Below, piece by piece: positions 17,530 to 25,604 of a stretch of 35,270 nt of DNA. The DNA lies in assembly GCA_029244805.1 (NCBI GenBank), contig JAQWQH010000162.1, forward strand, positions 1-35,270, given 5' to 3'. The notes beneath the pieces were generated by a model. The model was not told where the DNA came from, did not search any database, and worked only from the letters and a program-made list of their open reading frames with translations. Numbering within the stretch: position 1 is the stretch's first letter; each line of letters starts with the position of its first letter. The stretch comes from Flavobacteriales bacterium. GTDB taxonomy: Bacteria; Bacteroidota; Bacteroidia; Flavobacteriales_D; Parvicellaceae. The position numbers and the translations under genes are program-made.

Positions 17530-19296
17530 ATGAGAGAATTATCTTACTTAAATAAGTATCTGGTCAAATATAAAGGACGACTGCTTTTGGGCACTCTTTT
17601 TATTATTGTCTCTAACATTTTTAAGGTGCTGATGCCTGAAATATTAAAAAACGCTACTAATTCAATTAAATATGTTTTAGACAACATTGAACAACATACT
17701 TCTGAAGACATTGCATCAATAGCAATTAGCCTAGGACTCCTATTCATGCTATACGCTCTATTAAATGGAATATTTCTATTCTTAACTAGACAGACGATAA
17801 TTATCATGTCACGATTAATTGAATATGATTTAAAAAATGAAATCTACGATAAATACCAACAACTCAGCATGTCTTTTTACAAGCGAAATAACACTGGCGA
17901 TCTGATGAACAGAATAAGCGAAGATGTTAGTAAAGTTAGAATGTACCTTGGGCAAGCTATTATGTATACAATTAATGTTGCTGTATTAATTGTTATGGTT
18001 ATTTCATTCATGATAAAAATCAGTCCTTTATTAACTCTATATGTTTTGATTCCTTTACCAATTATGTCTATTCTGGTTTACAAGGTAAGTTACAGAATCA
18101 ATAAAAAAAGTGAAATAACACAAGTTCAGCAGTCAAAATTATCCACTTTCGTTCAAGAAACTTTCTCAGGAATTAGGGTTCTTAAGGCCTATAACAGGGA
18201 AAGTTTTTTCAAAAATGAATTTGACCAAGAGAGTGAAAATTATAAAACGGCTTCTTTAAACCTAGCTAAAACCAACGCCTTTTTTATCCCTGTAATAGTT
18301 TCTCTGATCGGATTAAGTACAGTGATTATTGTTTATTTTGGAGGCTTAAAGTCTATAAATAATGAATTGAGCATCGGTGAAATTTTACAATTTATTTTCT
18401 ACATTAACATGCTTACTTGGCCAATTGCATCAATAGGATGGGTAACATCTTTGATACAGCGCGCTGCTGCTTCGCAAAAAAGAGTGAATGAATTTCTTCA
18501 AGAAAATCCGGAAATTACCGATGGAAAGAATTCTGTTAAATTCAAAAATGGAAAAATTGTTTTCAATAATGTTAGTTTCGCATATTCCAACACCAATAAA
18601 GAAGTATTAAAAAATATATCGTTTGAAATAGAAAAAGGTAAGACCCTTGCTATTACGGGAAAAACAGGCTCAGGAAAATCTACCTTGGCTAACCTTATTT
18701 GTCGCTTATTTGACGCTAATACTGGAGAAGTGTCTATTAATGGAATGAACGTCAAACAAATTCAAAAAAAATCGCTTCGAACCAACATAGGTTACGTTCC
18801 GCAGGAAGTTTTTCTTTTTTCTGATACAATAGCTAGCAATATAGCTTTTGGAAATAAATCAGGGAAATCGAACAATAAAGAAGTCCAAGATGCCGCCAAA
18901 CAAGCTGCAGTCCATGATAACATTGTTCAATTCAAGAACGGTTTTGACACAGTTATTGGTGAACGTGGAATTACATTGTCAGGCGGCCAAAAGCAACGTA
19001 TTTCGATTGCACGAGCAATAATCAACAATCCTGAAATTTTAATTTTTGATGACTGTTTATCAGCAGTAGATACAAAGACGGAAGAAGCGATACTCTCAAA
19101 TTTGAAAGGTCTAATGAATAAGAAAACCTCCATAATTATAAGTCATCGAATTTCTTCTATTAAAAATGCTGATTACATAATTGTGTTAGACAAAGGATTG
19201 ATTTCTGAAAAAGGCACACATTCTGAACTCATTAACAACAAAGGGTATTATTCAACGACGTTTGAAAAACAACTCCTTGAAGAGAAAATGAATTAA
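17530..19296 (+). CDS. ABC exporter, fused permease and ATPase
   Basis: A 588-residue type IV exporter half-transporter: six membrane helices (about 1-315), then an ATPase with Walker A GKTGSGKST (377-385), Q-loop Gln425, signature LSGGQ (483-487), Walker B ILIFDD (503-508) and H-loop His539. The residue after the Walker B aspartate is Asp508 where most exporters have the catalytic Glu, a feature of the degenerate site in heterodimeric exporters (MdlA-like). No partner gene is adjacent. The substrate (lipid, drug or peptide) is unknown. It is transcribed divergently from the dehydrogenase operon. Confidence 0.9.
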   Translation: MRELSYLNKYLVKYKGRLLLGTLFIIVSNIFKVLMPEILKNATNSIKYVLDNIEQHTSEDIASIAISLGLLFMLYALLNGIFLFLTRQTIIIMSRLIEYDLKNEIYDKYQQLSMSFYKRNNTGDLMNRISEDVSKVRMYLGQAIMYTINVAVLIVMVISFMIKISPLLTLYVLIPLPIMSILVYKVSYRINKKSEITQVQQSKLSTFVQETFSGIRVLKAYNRESFFKNEFDQESENYKTASLNLAKTNAFFIPVIVSLIGLSTVIIVYFGGLKSINNELSIGEILQFIFYINMLTWPIASIGWVTSLIQRAAASQKRVNEFLQENPEITDGKNSVKFKNGKIVFNNVSFAYSNTNKEVLKNISFEIEKGKTLAITGKTGSGKSTLANLICRLFDANTGEVSINGMNVKQIQKKSLRTNIGYVPQEVFLFSDTIASNIAFGNKSGKSNNKEVQDAAKQAAVHDNIVQFKNGFDTVIGERGITLSGGQKQRISIARAIINNPEILIFDDCLSAVDTKTEEAILSNLKGLMNKKTSIIISHRISSIKNADYIIVLDKGLISEKGTHSELINNKGYYSTTFEKQLLEEKMN

Positions 19297-19369
19297 GATA
19301 TTGCTTCGACAAATGTCCCTTATTCAACGCTAAAACACTATATAATCACGCATTAATATTGGTTTATTT

Positions 19370-19399
19370 TTTGATGCTAAACAAATAAGTTTAATTTTG
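19370..19399 (+). promoter_or_regulatory. Predicted promoter of the DUF3276 gene (TTTG-N18-TAATTTTG)
   Basis: TTTG at 19370-19373 and a perfect TAATTTTG at 19392-19399 with an 18-base spacer fit the Bacteroidota -33/-7 consensus. The ATG follows 28 bases later. This shows the gene starts at 19428, well upstream of the ORF-track line. Confidence 0.75.
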
Positions 19400-19427
19400 T
19401 TAGTATGAACTCACTTAGCATTCAATA

Positions 19428-19803
19428 ATGGAAGAAGGAAATGAACAAGAAAATTACAGGGATGAAATATTTTCAAAATCTGTAAGGGCAGGGAAAAGAA
19501 CTTATTTTTTTTGATGTAAAATCTACAAAGGGAAAAGACCTTTATTTGACCATTACAGAAAGTAAAAAAAGGTTTAATGATGATGGTAAATTCTTTTTTG
19601 AAAAACATAAGCTGTTTTTGTACAAAGAAGATTTTGACAAGTTCGAAGAAGGTTTTAGAGAAGCACTGGAAGCTATTTCAAAGCTTAAAGAATCTGGAGA
19701 ATATCCTGATTTGAAAAGTGATAGCTTTAATGAGAAAAATGAAGAAATAAAGACTGAAAAAGGTGGTGAAGGATATACTGATGTTAATTTTGACGATTTA
19801 TAA
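19428..19803 (+). CDS. DUF3276 / PUR-like nucleic-acid-binding protein, interrupted by +1 T in a T8 run
   Basis: From the ATG at 19428 the frame encodes MEEGNEQENYRDEIFSKSVRAGKRTYFF and then hits TGA (19512-19514). Removing one T from the T8 run at 19505-19512 joins it to the track ORF: RTYFF-DVKSTKGKDLYLTITESKKRF, then DGKFFFEKHKLFLYKEDFDKFEEGF. This is the continuous DUF3276 sequence of Bacteroidota, a PUR-repeat single-stranded nucleic-acid-binding protein related to Borrelia BpuR. The intact product would be about 124 residues. The promoter, codon use and intact 3' frame argue for a functional gene, so the extra T is a sequencing error, a fresh mutation, or a site restored by transcriptional slippage. 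The track ORF at 19546 starts at an internal TTG and is only the downstream fragment. Confidence 0.85.
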
Positions 19804-19819
19804 TTAATCCAAATCAGAT

Positions 19820-19856
19820 AAAAAAAAATGGAGGGTAATGCCCTCCATTTTTTTTT
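19820..19856. terminator. Bidirectional rho-independent terminator
   Basis: A9 (19820-19828), then TGGAGGG, loop TAATG, CCCTCCA (19841-19847) and T9. The A and T tracts extend the stem and provide a U-run on both strands, so it can end the DUF3276 transcript (plus) and the FMN reductase/small protein transcript (minus) that converge here. Confidence 0.93.
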
Positions 19857-19866
19857 ATATGATTGT

Positions 19867-20340
19867 TTAGACCGGCCAAACTATCGTATCCTCGTTTTTG
19901 AATAAAGGCCAGAACTGAATTTCAGTTAAAATCCCATCTTCAAACCACATATTAATACTACTATCTTCAAAACCAAGAACACTTATCTCGCCTTCCTCTA
20001 ATTCAGACATCTCTTCATGAAAGGACTCCCCTAGATGCATACCTTTAATTTGTCCTTCAACAAAATCAAGGTCTTTTCCAATCAAACTAACACCTTCTAA
20101 CAAATATGACTCATCGCTTACAGCAATAGTAACCAATCTTGAATCAGCATCAAAAGACATAGACATATCATAATCATCATAGTGCCAGTTTTCGCCTTCA
20201 TCTTCGTTTTTTTCAGCTTCTGATGGGTTTCCCAATTCCTCTTCCACATCAGTTGTGTAGATTCCAAATTTCAGATTTCCTAAACCAACTCCTTTGTGTA
20301 TATTTTTCATTTGCAATAATTTCGATTTTACGATTTTCAT
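19867..20340 (-). CDS. Small acidic hypothetical protein with two similar halves
   Basis: 157 residues, very acidic, no signal peptide or membrane segment, so probably cytosolic. I do not recognise the family. Two halves look alike: GNLKFGIYTTDVEEELG...YDDYDMSMSFDADSRLVTIAV and GKDLDFVEGQIKG...FEDSSINMWFEDGILTEIQFW, which suggests a tandem beta-rich domain. The first half has a BamE-like LG-P turn (EELGNPSE), but this is too little for a call. The start at 20340 is one base after the stop of the FMN reductase gene, so they are coupled; Met11 (MKNIHKG) is an alternative start. Confidence 0.75.
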   Translation of the reverse strand: MKIVKSKLLQMKNIHKGVGLGNLKFGIYTTDVEEELGNPSEAEKNEDEGENWHYDDYDMSMSFDADSRLVTIAVSDESYLLEGVSLIGKDLDFVEGQIKGMHLGESFHEEMSELEEGEISVLGFEDSSINMWFEDGILTEIQFWPLFKNEDTIVWPV

Positions 20341-20341
20341 A

Positions 20342-20860
20342 TTAATACTTCAAAAATGTTTTTACATGTTCTGACAATCTCTTCAACGCATCGGCATCAT
20401 TCATTTTATCCGCATCTAACAAAGCCTCTATAGAAGATAATTTTGGTTTATTCGAAAACACCTCAACCTTAAGATAATGCAATACATTTGTAAATTGATC
20501 TAATGGACGTAAAGCACCTGAATGTCCCGATGAAACTCCTACTAAAGCTGCTTTTTTATAATAAAATTCTACTGGAGGAACAGAATCAATAAATGATTTT
20601 AGCACACCTGGAAAACCTCCATTGTATTCTGGAATGACAAAAACAAAACGATTTGCTACTTTAATTTTATTTTCAATAACGAACTTAAATTCATTTGATT
20701 TAGCACCGTTGATTTCATCATAAGCAAAACTTTTAGGTAAATCTTTTAAATAAAGAACAGTTACTTGTTCTCCTTCTTTTTTTATTAATTCTTCATATAC
20801 CTTTGAAATAATAGCACTATTACTATTCTCTCTATTTGTTCCGCAAATTACAGTAGTCAT
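20342..20860 (-). CDS. NAD(P)H-dependent FMN reductase / flavodoxin-like oxidoreductase
   Basis: A flavodoxin-fold protein of the NADPH-dependent FMN reductase family. The FMN phosphate loop is GTNRENSNSAI near the N-terminus, followed by the family motif PEYNGGFPGVLKSFIDSV and the flavin-contacting GVSSGHSGALRPLDQ. It probably reduces FMN or quinone-like substrates in the cytosol. The ATG at 20860 (MTTVICGTNRENS) is chosen over the TTG at 20881 because the first beta-strand follows it directly, giving 172 residues. It is divergent from parA and upstream of the small acidic protein gene in one transcript. Confidence 0.92.
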   Translation of the reverse strand: MTTVICGTNRENSNSAIISKVYEELIKKEGEQVTVLYLKDLPKSFAYDEINGAKSNEFKFVIENKIKVANRFVFVIPEYNGGFPGVLKSFIDSVPPVEFYYKKAALVGVSSGHSGALRPLDQFTNVLHYLKVEVFSNKPKLSSIEALLDADKMNDADALKRLSEHVKTFLKY

Positions 20861-21025
20861 TATGTTTTTATTTATTAACAATACAACACCTCATTTTAAA
20901 TTCACTAATCTCTTAGTTTATTTGATATTGATTGCAGTTAAGTGCGCAAATCTAATTCAAAAATGTTTATAACCGAACAGACTGACTACCAATAAACAGA
21001 AAAGTGTGTATAAAACTATTAAGAC

Positions 21026-21060
21026 TTTGGTAAATATTATTGGTATCCTTTTTATTTTTA
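21026..21060 (+). promoter_or_regulatory. Candidate parA promoter (TTTG-N23-TATTTTTA)
   Basis: TTTG at 21026-21029 and TATTTTTA at 21053-21060 (five of six fixed positions of TAnnTTTG), with a long spacer. The 231-base intergenic region between the FMN reductase and parA holds nothing else that I can identify; no parS or DnaA box is seen. Confidence 0.35.
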
Positions 21061-21112
21061 CAATGACATCTAAACAATAGGTGTTTAATCATACATTATA
21101 AGAATTTAGTTA

Positions 21113-21922
21113 ATGGGAAAAGTTATTGCAATAGCAAATCAAAAAGGTGGAGTAGGAAAAACCACAACGGCAATTAACCTTGCTGCTTGTTTAGGAGTGC
21201 TTGATAAAAAAACATTAATAATAGATGCTGATCCTCAGGCAAATTCTACTTCAGGAGTTGGCATAGGAATCCAGAGCGTAAATAGTAGTATTTATAATTG
21301 CTTGATTAATGGCGAAGATCCTACCGGATTGATTAGTAAAACAAACAGTCCAAATTTGGACATACTTCCTGCCCACATTGATTTAGTTGGAGCAGAAATC
21401 GAAATGATAAACCTTCCTGAACGAGAGTATATCATGAAAAATGCTATTGCCGGTATTAAGGAAGAATATGATTATATTATCATTGACTGCTCGCCTTCTT
21501 TAGGATTAATTACGCTAAATGCATTAACTGCTGCGGATTCAATGATTATACCAGTACAATGTGAATATTTTGCATTAGAAGGATTGGGAAAACTATTAAA
21601 TACAATTAAGATTGTTCAAACAAGACTGAATCCGGAACTAGACATTGAAGGTATTTTACTAACGATGTACGACACGCGTTTACGATTAGCTAATCAGGTT
21701 GTTGAAGAAGTTAAAATGCATTTTCAACAATTAGTTTTCAACACGCTGATTCATAGAAACACGACGCTTGGAGAAGCTCCTAGCCATGGTGAAACGATAA
21801 TCATGCACGATGTCAGCAGCAAAGGAGCAATAAACTATCTAAATCTAGCGAAAGAAATTTTATTAAAAAACACACTTTCTCAGTTAATGGAAGTAGAAAA
21901 AACTGCTGCAGATGAACACTAA
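21113..21922 (+). CDS. parA: Chromosome-partitioning ATPase ParA (Soj)
   Basis: A 269-residue deviant Walker A ATPase. KGGVGKTT (about 11-18) follows the first strand VIAIANQ, and [13 protein letters not shown] and [18 protein letters not shown] are the switch motifs. There is no N-terminal HTH, so this is the short chromosomal Soj type. Together with ParB it segregates and organises the replication-origin region; it binds DNA as an ATP dimer. The stop overlaps the parB start by 11 bases, giving translational coupling. Confidence 0.97.
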   Translation: MGKVIAIANQKGGVGKTTTAINLAACLGVLDKKTLIIDADPQANSTSGVGIGIQSVNSSIYNCLINGEDPTGLISKTNSPNLDILPAHIDLVGAEIEMINLPEREYIMKNAIAGIKEEYDYIIIDCSPSLGLITLNALTAADSMIIPVQCEYFALEGLGKLLNTIKIVQTRLNPELDIEGILLTMYDTRLRLANQVVEEVKMHFQQLVFNTLIHRNTTLGEAPSHGETIIMHDVSSKGAINYLNLAKEILLKNTLSQLMEVEKTAADEH

Positions 21923-22799
21923 AAAACCAGCTCTAGGTCGAGGTTTAAGCGCATTATTAGAAAATGCAAATACAGACATAACTTCATCAAGAAGTGATGA
22001 TTCGGTTAACCTTCCTTCAGTTGGATCTATTGCATCCATTTTAATTCACCAAGTAGAAGCCAATCCTTTTCAACCCAGAACGCATTTCGAAAAAGAAGCT
22101 TTAGTGGAGTTAACCAATTCTATTAAAGAGCATGGTATTATACAGCCCATTACTGTTCGAAAAATTGGATATGACAAATACCAAATAATATCGGGAGAGA
22201 GAAGATTCAAGGCTTCTCAAATTGCAGGTCTAAAAGAAATTCCTGTATATGTTAGAATTGCTAATGATCAAACCATGTTGGAGATGGCTATTGTTGAAAA
22301 TATTCAGCGTAAAGACCTCAACCCTATTGAAATATCCTTAAGCTATCAGCGATTAATTGATGAATGTAATCTTACACAAGAAAAATTAAGCGAACGCATT
22401 GGTAAAAGCAGATCAGCTGTAACAAATTTCCTTCGCTTATTAAACCTTCCAAGTGCAGTTCAAGCAGGTTTACGAGATGCTAAAATTACAATGGGACACG
22501 CGAAGGCACTTCTCTCTTTTAAAACAGAAGCAGAAGTATTAGCAGCTTACAAAGATGTCTTAGATAACAAACTTTCGGTTAGAGGGATTGAAGAAAAAAC
22601 AAAGGCTACTAAATCTGTCGCGTCAAAAAAATCAAGCAATTCGAACCTCTCTTTATCGGAAAAGAAGGCCCAAGAAGATTTATCATTTCATTTTAGTAGT
22701 CAGATAAAAATAGCGAAAAGCAATATTGGAAAAGGGAAAATCGTTATACCTTTTGATGATGATGAACATCTTAAACGTATTTTAGACCTTTTAGACTAA
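21912..22799 (+). CDS. parB: Chromosome-partitioning protein ParB (Spo0J), CTPase
   Basis: A 295-residue parS-binding clamp. The N-terminus [13 protein letters not shown] is the usual ParA-interacting segment. The CTP-binding motif is GERRFK (95-100; usual form GERRxR), followed by [12 protein letters not shown] (129-140) and a helix-turn-helix with [22 protein letters not shown] (about 156-177). A low-complexity linker precedes a short C-terminal dimerisation domain. No parS sequence was recognised in this window. Confidence 0.97.
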   Translation: MNTKKPALGRGLSALLENANTDITSSRSDDSVNLPSVGSIASILIHQVEANPFQPRTHFEKEALVELTNSIKEHGIIQPITVRKIGYDKYQIISGERRFKASQIAGLKEIPVYVRIANDQTMLEMAIVENIQRKDLNPIEISLSYQRLIDECNLTQEKLSERIGKSRSAVTNFLRLLNLPSAVQAGLRDAKITMGHAKALLSFKTEAEVLAAYKDVLDNKLSVRGIEEKTKATKSVASKKSSNSNLSLSEKKAQEDLSFHFSSQIKIAKSNIGKGKIVIPFDDDEHLKRILDLLD

Positions 22800-22835
22800 T
22801 AAATCCTTTTAAAGTCATAATAATTAAGCTATAAC

Positions 22836-23438
22836 GTGAATCGATTTGTCTATATAGCAATTGTTGTGCTTTTTCCTATGTTAATTCATAGCCAAAAAGA
22901 CAGCACGAATATCAGTATTGACTCTAGCCATTCTCCAAAAACGGCTACTATGATGTCTATAGCGCTGCCTGGCTTGGGACAAATCTATAATGAGATAAAA
23001 AAACCTGAAGGGTTTAAATCTAGGATCTGGTGGAAATTACCTTTAATCTACGGAGGTATTGGGACCAGTATATACTTTGCAATTCAAAATCAAAAATCCT
23101 ACACGTTTTATCGAAATGAACGACTTGAATTACAAACTGATTTAAATAGTTTATATAGTGTTAGTGGATATTCAGACTCTCAATTAAAATCCATTACCGA
23201 CCAATACTCTAGATGGAGGGATCTATCAATTGTTGCAGTACTTGGGGTTTATCTGATAAATATTGTGGATGCGAATGTATCAGGTAATCTACTTCATTTT
23301 GACAGTAGTAATAATCTATCAATTATTGTTCAGCCAAAGGTATTTTATGTTAATCAATCATCCGTAACCGGTGCAACATTATCCTTTCATTTTAAGAATA
23401 AAGGGGTAAGAAACGATTATGTACCAAATAATTTTTAA
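22836..23438 (+). CDS. DUF5683 membrane protein
   Basis: A 200-residue protein with an N-terminal signal (MNRFVYIAIVVLFPMLIHSQ) and the DUF5683 core ATMMSIALPGLGQIYNEIKKPEGFKSRIWWKLPLIYGGIGTSIYFAIQNQKSYTFYRNE, containing about three hydrophobic segments. The function is unknown, but it commonly follows parB in Bacteroidota. The start is GTG at 22836; the signal peptide follows at once, which supports it. It lies 36 bases after parB with no terminator between, so it is likely cotranscribed. Confidence 0.85.
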   Translation: MNRFVYIAIVVLFPMLIHSQKDSTNISIDSSHSPKTATMMSIALPGLGQIYNEIKKPEGFKSRIWWKLPLIYGGIGTSIYFAIQNQKSYTFYRNERLELQTDLNSLYSVSGYSDSQLKSITDQYSRWRDLSIVAVLGVYLINIVDANVSGNLLHFDSSNNLSIIVQPKVFYVNQSSVTGATLSFHFKNKGVRNDYVPNNF

Positions 23439-23470
23439 TTTGGTCATCTTAATAATGAGCACGTAGCTTT

Positions 23471-24964
23471 ATGGAAAAATACGATTTATGTGTAATAGGT
23501 GCAGGACCAGCAGGATATGCTTCTGCAATGCGTGCAATTGATTTTGGAAAGAAAGTTATTCTTATCGAAAAACAAAAGGCCGGTGGTGCCGGACTTTATA
23601 AAGGAGCTCTTTCATCCAAGACTTTATGGGAACTTTCTCAAAAGGTAAAAGCAGTTAATGAAAGTATTGTCTCAGTTGGTAGAAAGAAACTGGAAGTTAC
23701 CTGGGAAGAAATCAATAAGACTGTTAACGAAGCAATTTTTGATAGAAAATTTCAATATTCCTGCCACATAAAATTATTGGAAGCAGAATCCATGAACAAA
23801 ACCTTTAAATACGAAAGAGGTATTGGATCATTTGTAGACAATCATGTGATAGAAATTTCTAAAGAAAATGGCAAGAAGAAACAGATATATGCTGAAAACA
23901 CTATAATAGCAATTGGTAGCAAGCCGCGTTTATTGAAAGGTGTAGACGTTGATGAAAAAATTATCATGACAAGTGATGGTATTCATGAAATTGAAGATTT
24001 TCCAAAAAGTTTAGTTATCGTTGGTGCAGGAGTAATAGGGTGTGAATTTGCAACTATTTTTTCGAATTTCGGGAAAACAAAAGTTCACTTAATAGACAGA
24101 GCTGATAAAGTACTTCCATTTGAAGATGATGATATTTCTGGAATGATTGAAAACAACTTGGCCAAAAATGGTGTTATTGTTCATCATCGAGCTACTTTGG
24201 AGAGACTTGAAAAAAAAGATGGTGAAGTAGAATATGAACTTTCATACCCAGATGGGAAAAGAGAAGTTATTCGCGTAGAGAAAGCTTTACTGTCAGTAGG
24301 TAGGGTTTTAAATTCAGATGCTCTTCAAATGGAAAATGCTGGCGTATCCATGAGCAAAAGAGGGGTTCATATTGGAGATGATGATACCCAGACTAATGTA
24401 CCAAACATTTACGCTTGTGGCGATGCAAGCGGTCATCTTGCATTATACAATATTGCAGAACTTGAAGGAAGACATGCGGTAGAAAGAATATTCGATGGCA
24501 AAAAAGTACCTCTTTCTTACGATAATGTGAGTACAATAATGTTTCTACAACCTGAAGTAGCGTCTGTTGGAATGAATGAAAAGCAATGTATAGAGAACAA
24601 TATTGATGTAAAAGTTGTGAAAATTGATTACTCCTGTATTGCAAGAGCTATTGCCATGCGGAAAACAGAAGGGTTCTTTAAAATAATTGTTACCAATGAT
24701 AAGGAAATGAAAATACTTGGAATGCGTGCCATCGGAGAACATGCATCTAGCGCGATTCAGGCGGTAGCTTTATTGATGAAGATGGACAAGGGTATTGAGG
24801 AGCTAGCAGAAATGATCTATCCTCATCCTTCTATTGTTGAAGGAATTCAAGAATGTGTTAGAATGCTCTTAAATAAATCTATCTTTAAATCATCTGTATT
24901 TAAAGATAAATTAAAATGCTATAGCTGTGTAGATGGAGTATGCACTCCCCTTCAGAGACTTTAA
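23471..24964 (+). CDS. Dihydrolipoamide-dehydrogenase-like flavoprotein lacking the redox disulfide
   Basis: A 497-residue class I pyridine-nucleotide-disulfide oxidoreductase fold: FAD site GAGPAG (10-15), NAD site VIVGAGVIGCEFA, FAD ribityl contact YACGDASG, and dimer-interface His-Glu pair IYPHPSIVEGIQE. However, where Lpd has GGTCLNVGCIPSK this protein reads GGAGLYKGALSSK (38-50), so both redox-active cysteines are absent and it cannot work as an ordinary dihydrolipoamide dehydrogenase. A C-terminal tail of CYSCVDGVC (Cys483, 486, 491) is extra. It may be a transhydrogenase-like or NAD(P)H:acceptor enzyme, or the tail may supply an alternative redox centre. It is likely in the parAB-DUF5683 transcript or just after it. 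Confidence 0.85.
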   Translation: MEKYDLCVIGAGPAGYASAMRAIDFGKKVILIEKQKAGGAGLYKGALSSKTLWELSQKVKAVNESIVSVGRKKLEVTWEEINKTVNEAIFDRKFQYSCHIKLLEAESMNKTFKYERGIGSFVDNHVIEISKENGKKKQIYAENTIIAIGSKPRLLKGVDVDEKIIMTSDGIHEIEDFPKSLVIVGAGVIGCEFATIFSNFGKTKVHLIDRADKVLPFEDDDISGMIENNLAKNGVIVHHRATLERLEKKDGEVEYELSYPDGKREVIRVEKALLSVGRVLNSDALQMENAGVSMSKRGVHIGDDDTQTNVPNIYACGDASGHLALYNIAELEGRHAVERIFDGKKVPLSYDNVSTIMFLQPEVASVGMNEKQCIENNIDVKVVKIDYSCIARAIAMRKTEGFFKIIVTNDKEMKILGMRAIGEHASSAIQAVALLMKMDKGIEELAEMIYPHPSIVEGIQECVRMLLNKSIFKSSVFKDKLKCYSCVDGVCTPLQRL

Positions 24965-24971
24965 GCGACTT

Positions 24972-24999
24972 CTTAAAAAAATACCGCAAGTATTTTAAG
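24972..24999. terminator. Weak A/T-rich hairpin between convergent genes
   Basis: AAAATAC, loop CGCAA, GTATTTT, extendable to CTTAAAATAC/GTATTTTAAG if three A's bulge. It lies 14 bases after the Lpd-like stop and could end that transcript, but the stem is weak. Confidence 0.4.
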
Positions 25000-25059
25000 T
25001 TAAAGTAAGTTGATCAAAAAATAATTTATTTCCATCAATTGAACCTACTGAGAAAAAAT

Positions 25060-25530
25060 CTAAGGAGTTGTGCTGGCCTGACTAGTTGCTTCTCCTTTTG
25101 AACATCGAACCACAGTTTTTACATCTCCTATTCCAAAAAACTTTACGTTATTGTGATTTGTGGATAATATCATTTCTTTCATGTCAACCAATTCAATAAA
25201 GAACGTTCCTTCAACGTAATCATCTAATTCAATATATATACTATCATGCGACAGTAAGTCCCAAGTACCTGTAACAAAATAATTCAATGTATCGTATACA
25301 TAGTATTCACCTCTTGAAAGTCCATTATCCAACATATAAATTTTATAATACCCAGCACCATCGGCATAATCTGGAAGAATACCATTCATAAAATTAGTCG
25401 ATCCACCGTCTAATTCTAAAGCATTTAAATACCATTCTGTTTTTACAATATAATTATGGTGAACCTTATAACAAGACGTTGCGCCAAAAAATAAAACTGA
25501 AACCATTATGATGGATAAAAACCTACGCAT
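25060..25530 (-). CDS. Hypothetical lipoprotein, possibly lipocalin-like
   Basis: 156 residues with a lipoprotein signal (MRRFLSIIMVSVLFFGATSC, lipobox ATSC, acylated Cys20). The mature part is rich in short beta-strand-like segments (TEWYLNALELDGG, GYYKIYMLDNG, GTWDLLSHDSIYIELDD), an arrangement seen in the small lipocalin-like lipoproteins of Bacteroidota; I cannot confirm the family. A Thr/Ser-rich tail (GEATSQASTTP) ends it. It is divergent from the DUF445 gene, with a TATCTTCG -7-like box about 19 bases upstream of its ATG. Confidence 0.75.
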   Translation of the reverse strand: MRRFLSIIMVSVLFFGATSCYKVHHNYIVKTEWYLNALELDGGSTNFMNGILPDYADGAGYYKIYMLDNGLSRGEYYVYDTLNYFVTGTWDLLSHDSIYIELDDYVEGTFFIELVDMKEMILSTNHNNVKFFGIGDVKTVVRCSKGEATSQASTTP

Positions 25531-25589
25531 ATAAATGAATTATTTTCTCGAAGATACTAAAATAAACTTTCGTATTACGGTTAGTATGC

Positions 25590-25597
25590 TTCTTTTG
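25590..25597 (+). promoter_or_regulatory. Candidate -7 box of the DUF445 gene
   Basis: TTCTTTTG fits TAnnTTTG at five of six fixed positions and ends 7 bases before the ATG at 25605, giving a near-leaderless transcript if used. Confidence 0.4.
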
Positions 25598-25604
25598 TAA
25601 ATTA

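Noticed and set aside
19546-19803. ORF-track CDS starting at an internal TTG as an independent gene
   Set aside because: It is the in-frame continuation of the DUF3276 protein after the T8 frameshift; the promoter and N-terminal coding sequence are upstream.
20882-21112. parA upstream region as a replication origin
   Set aside because: No DnaA-box cluster or AT-rich repeat unit is visible, and dnaA/dnaN are not adjacent.
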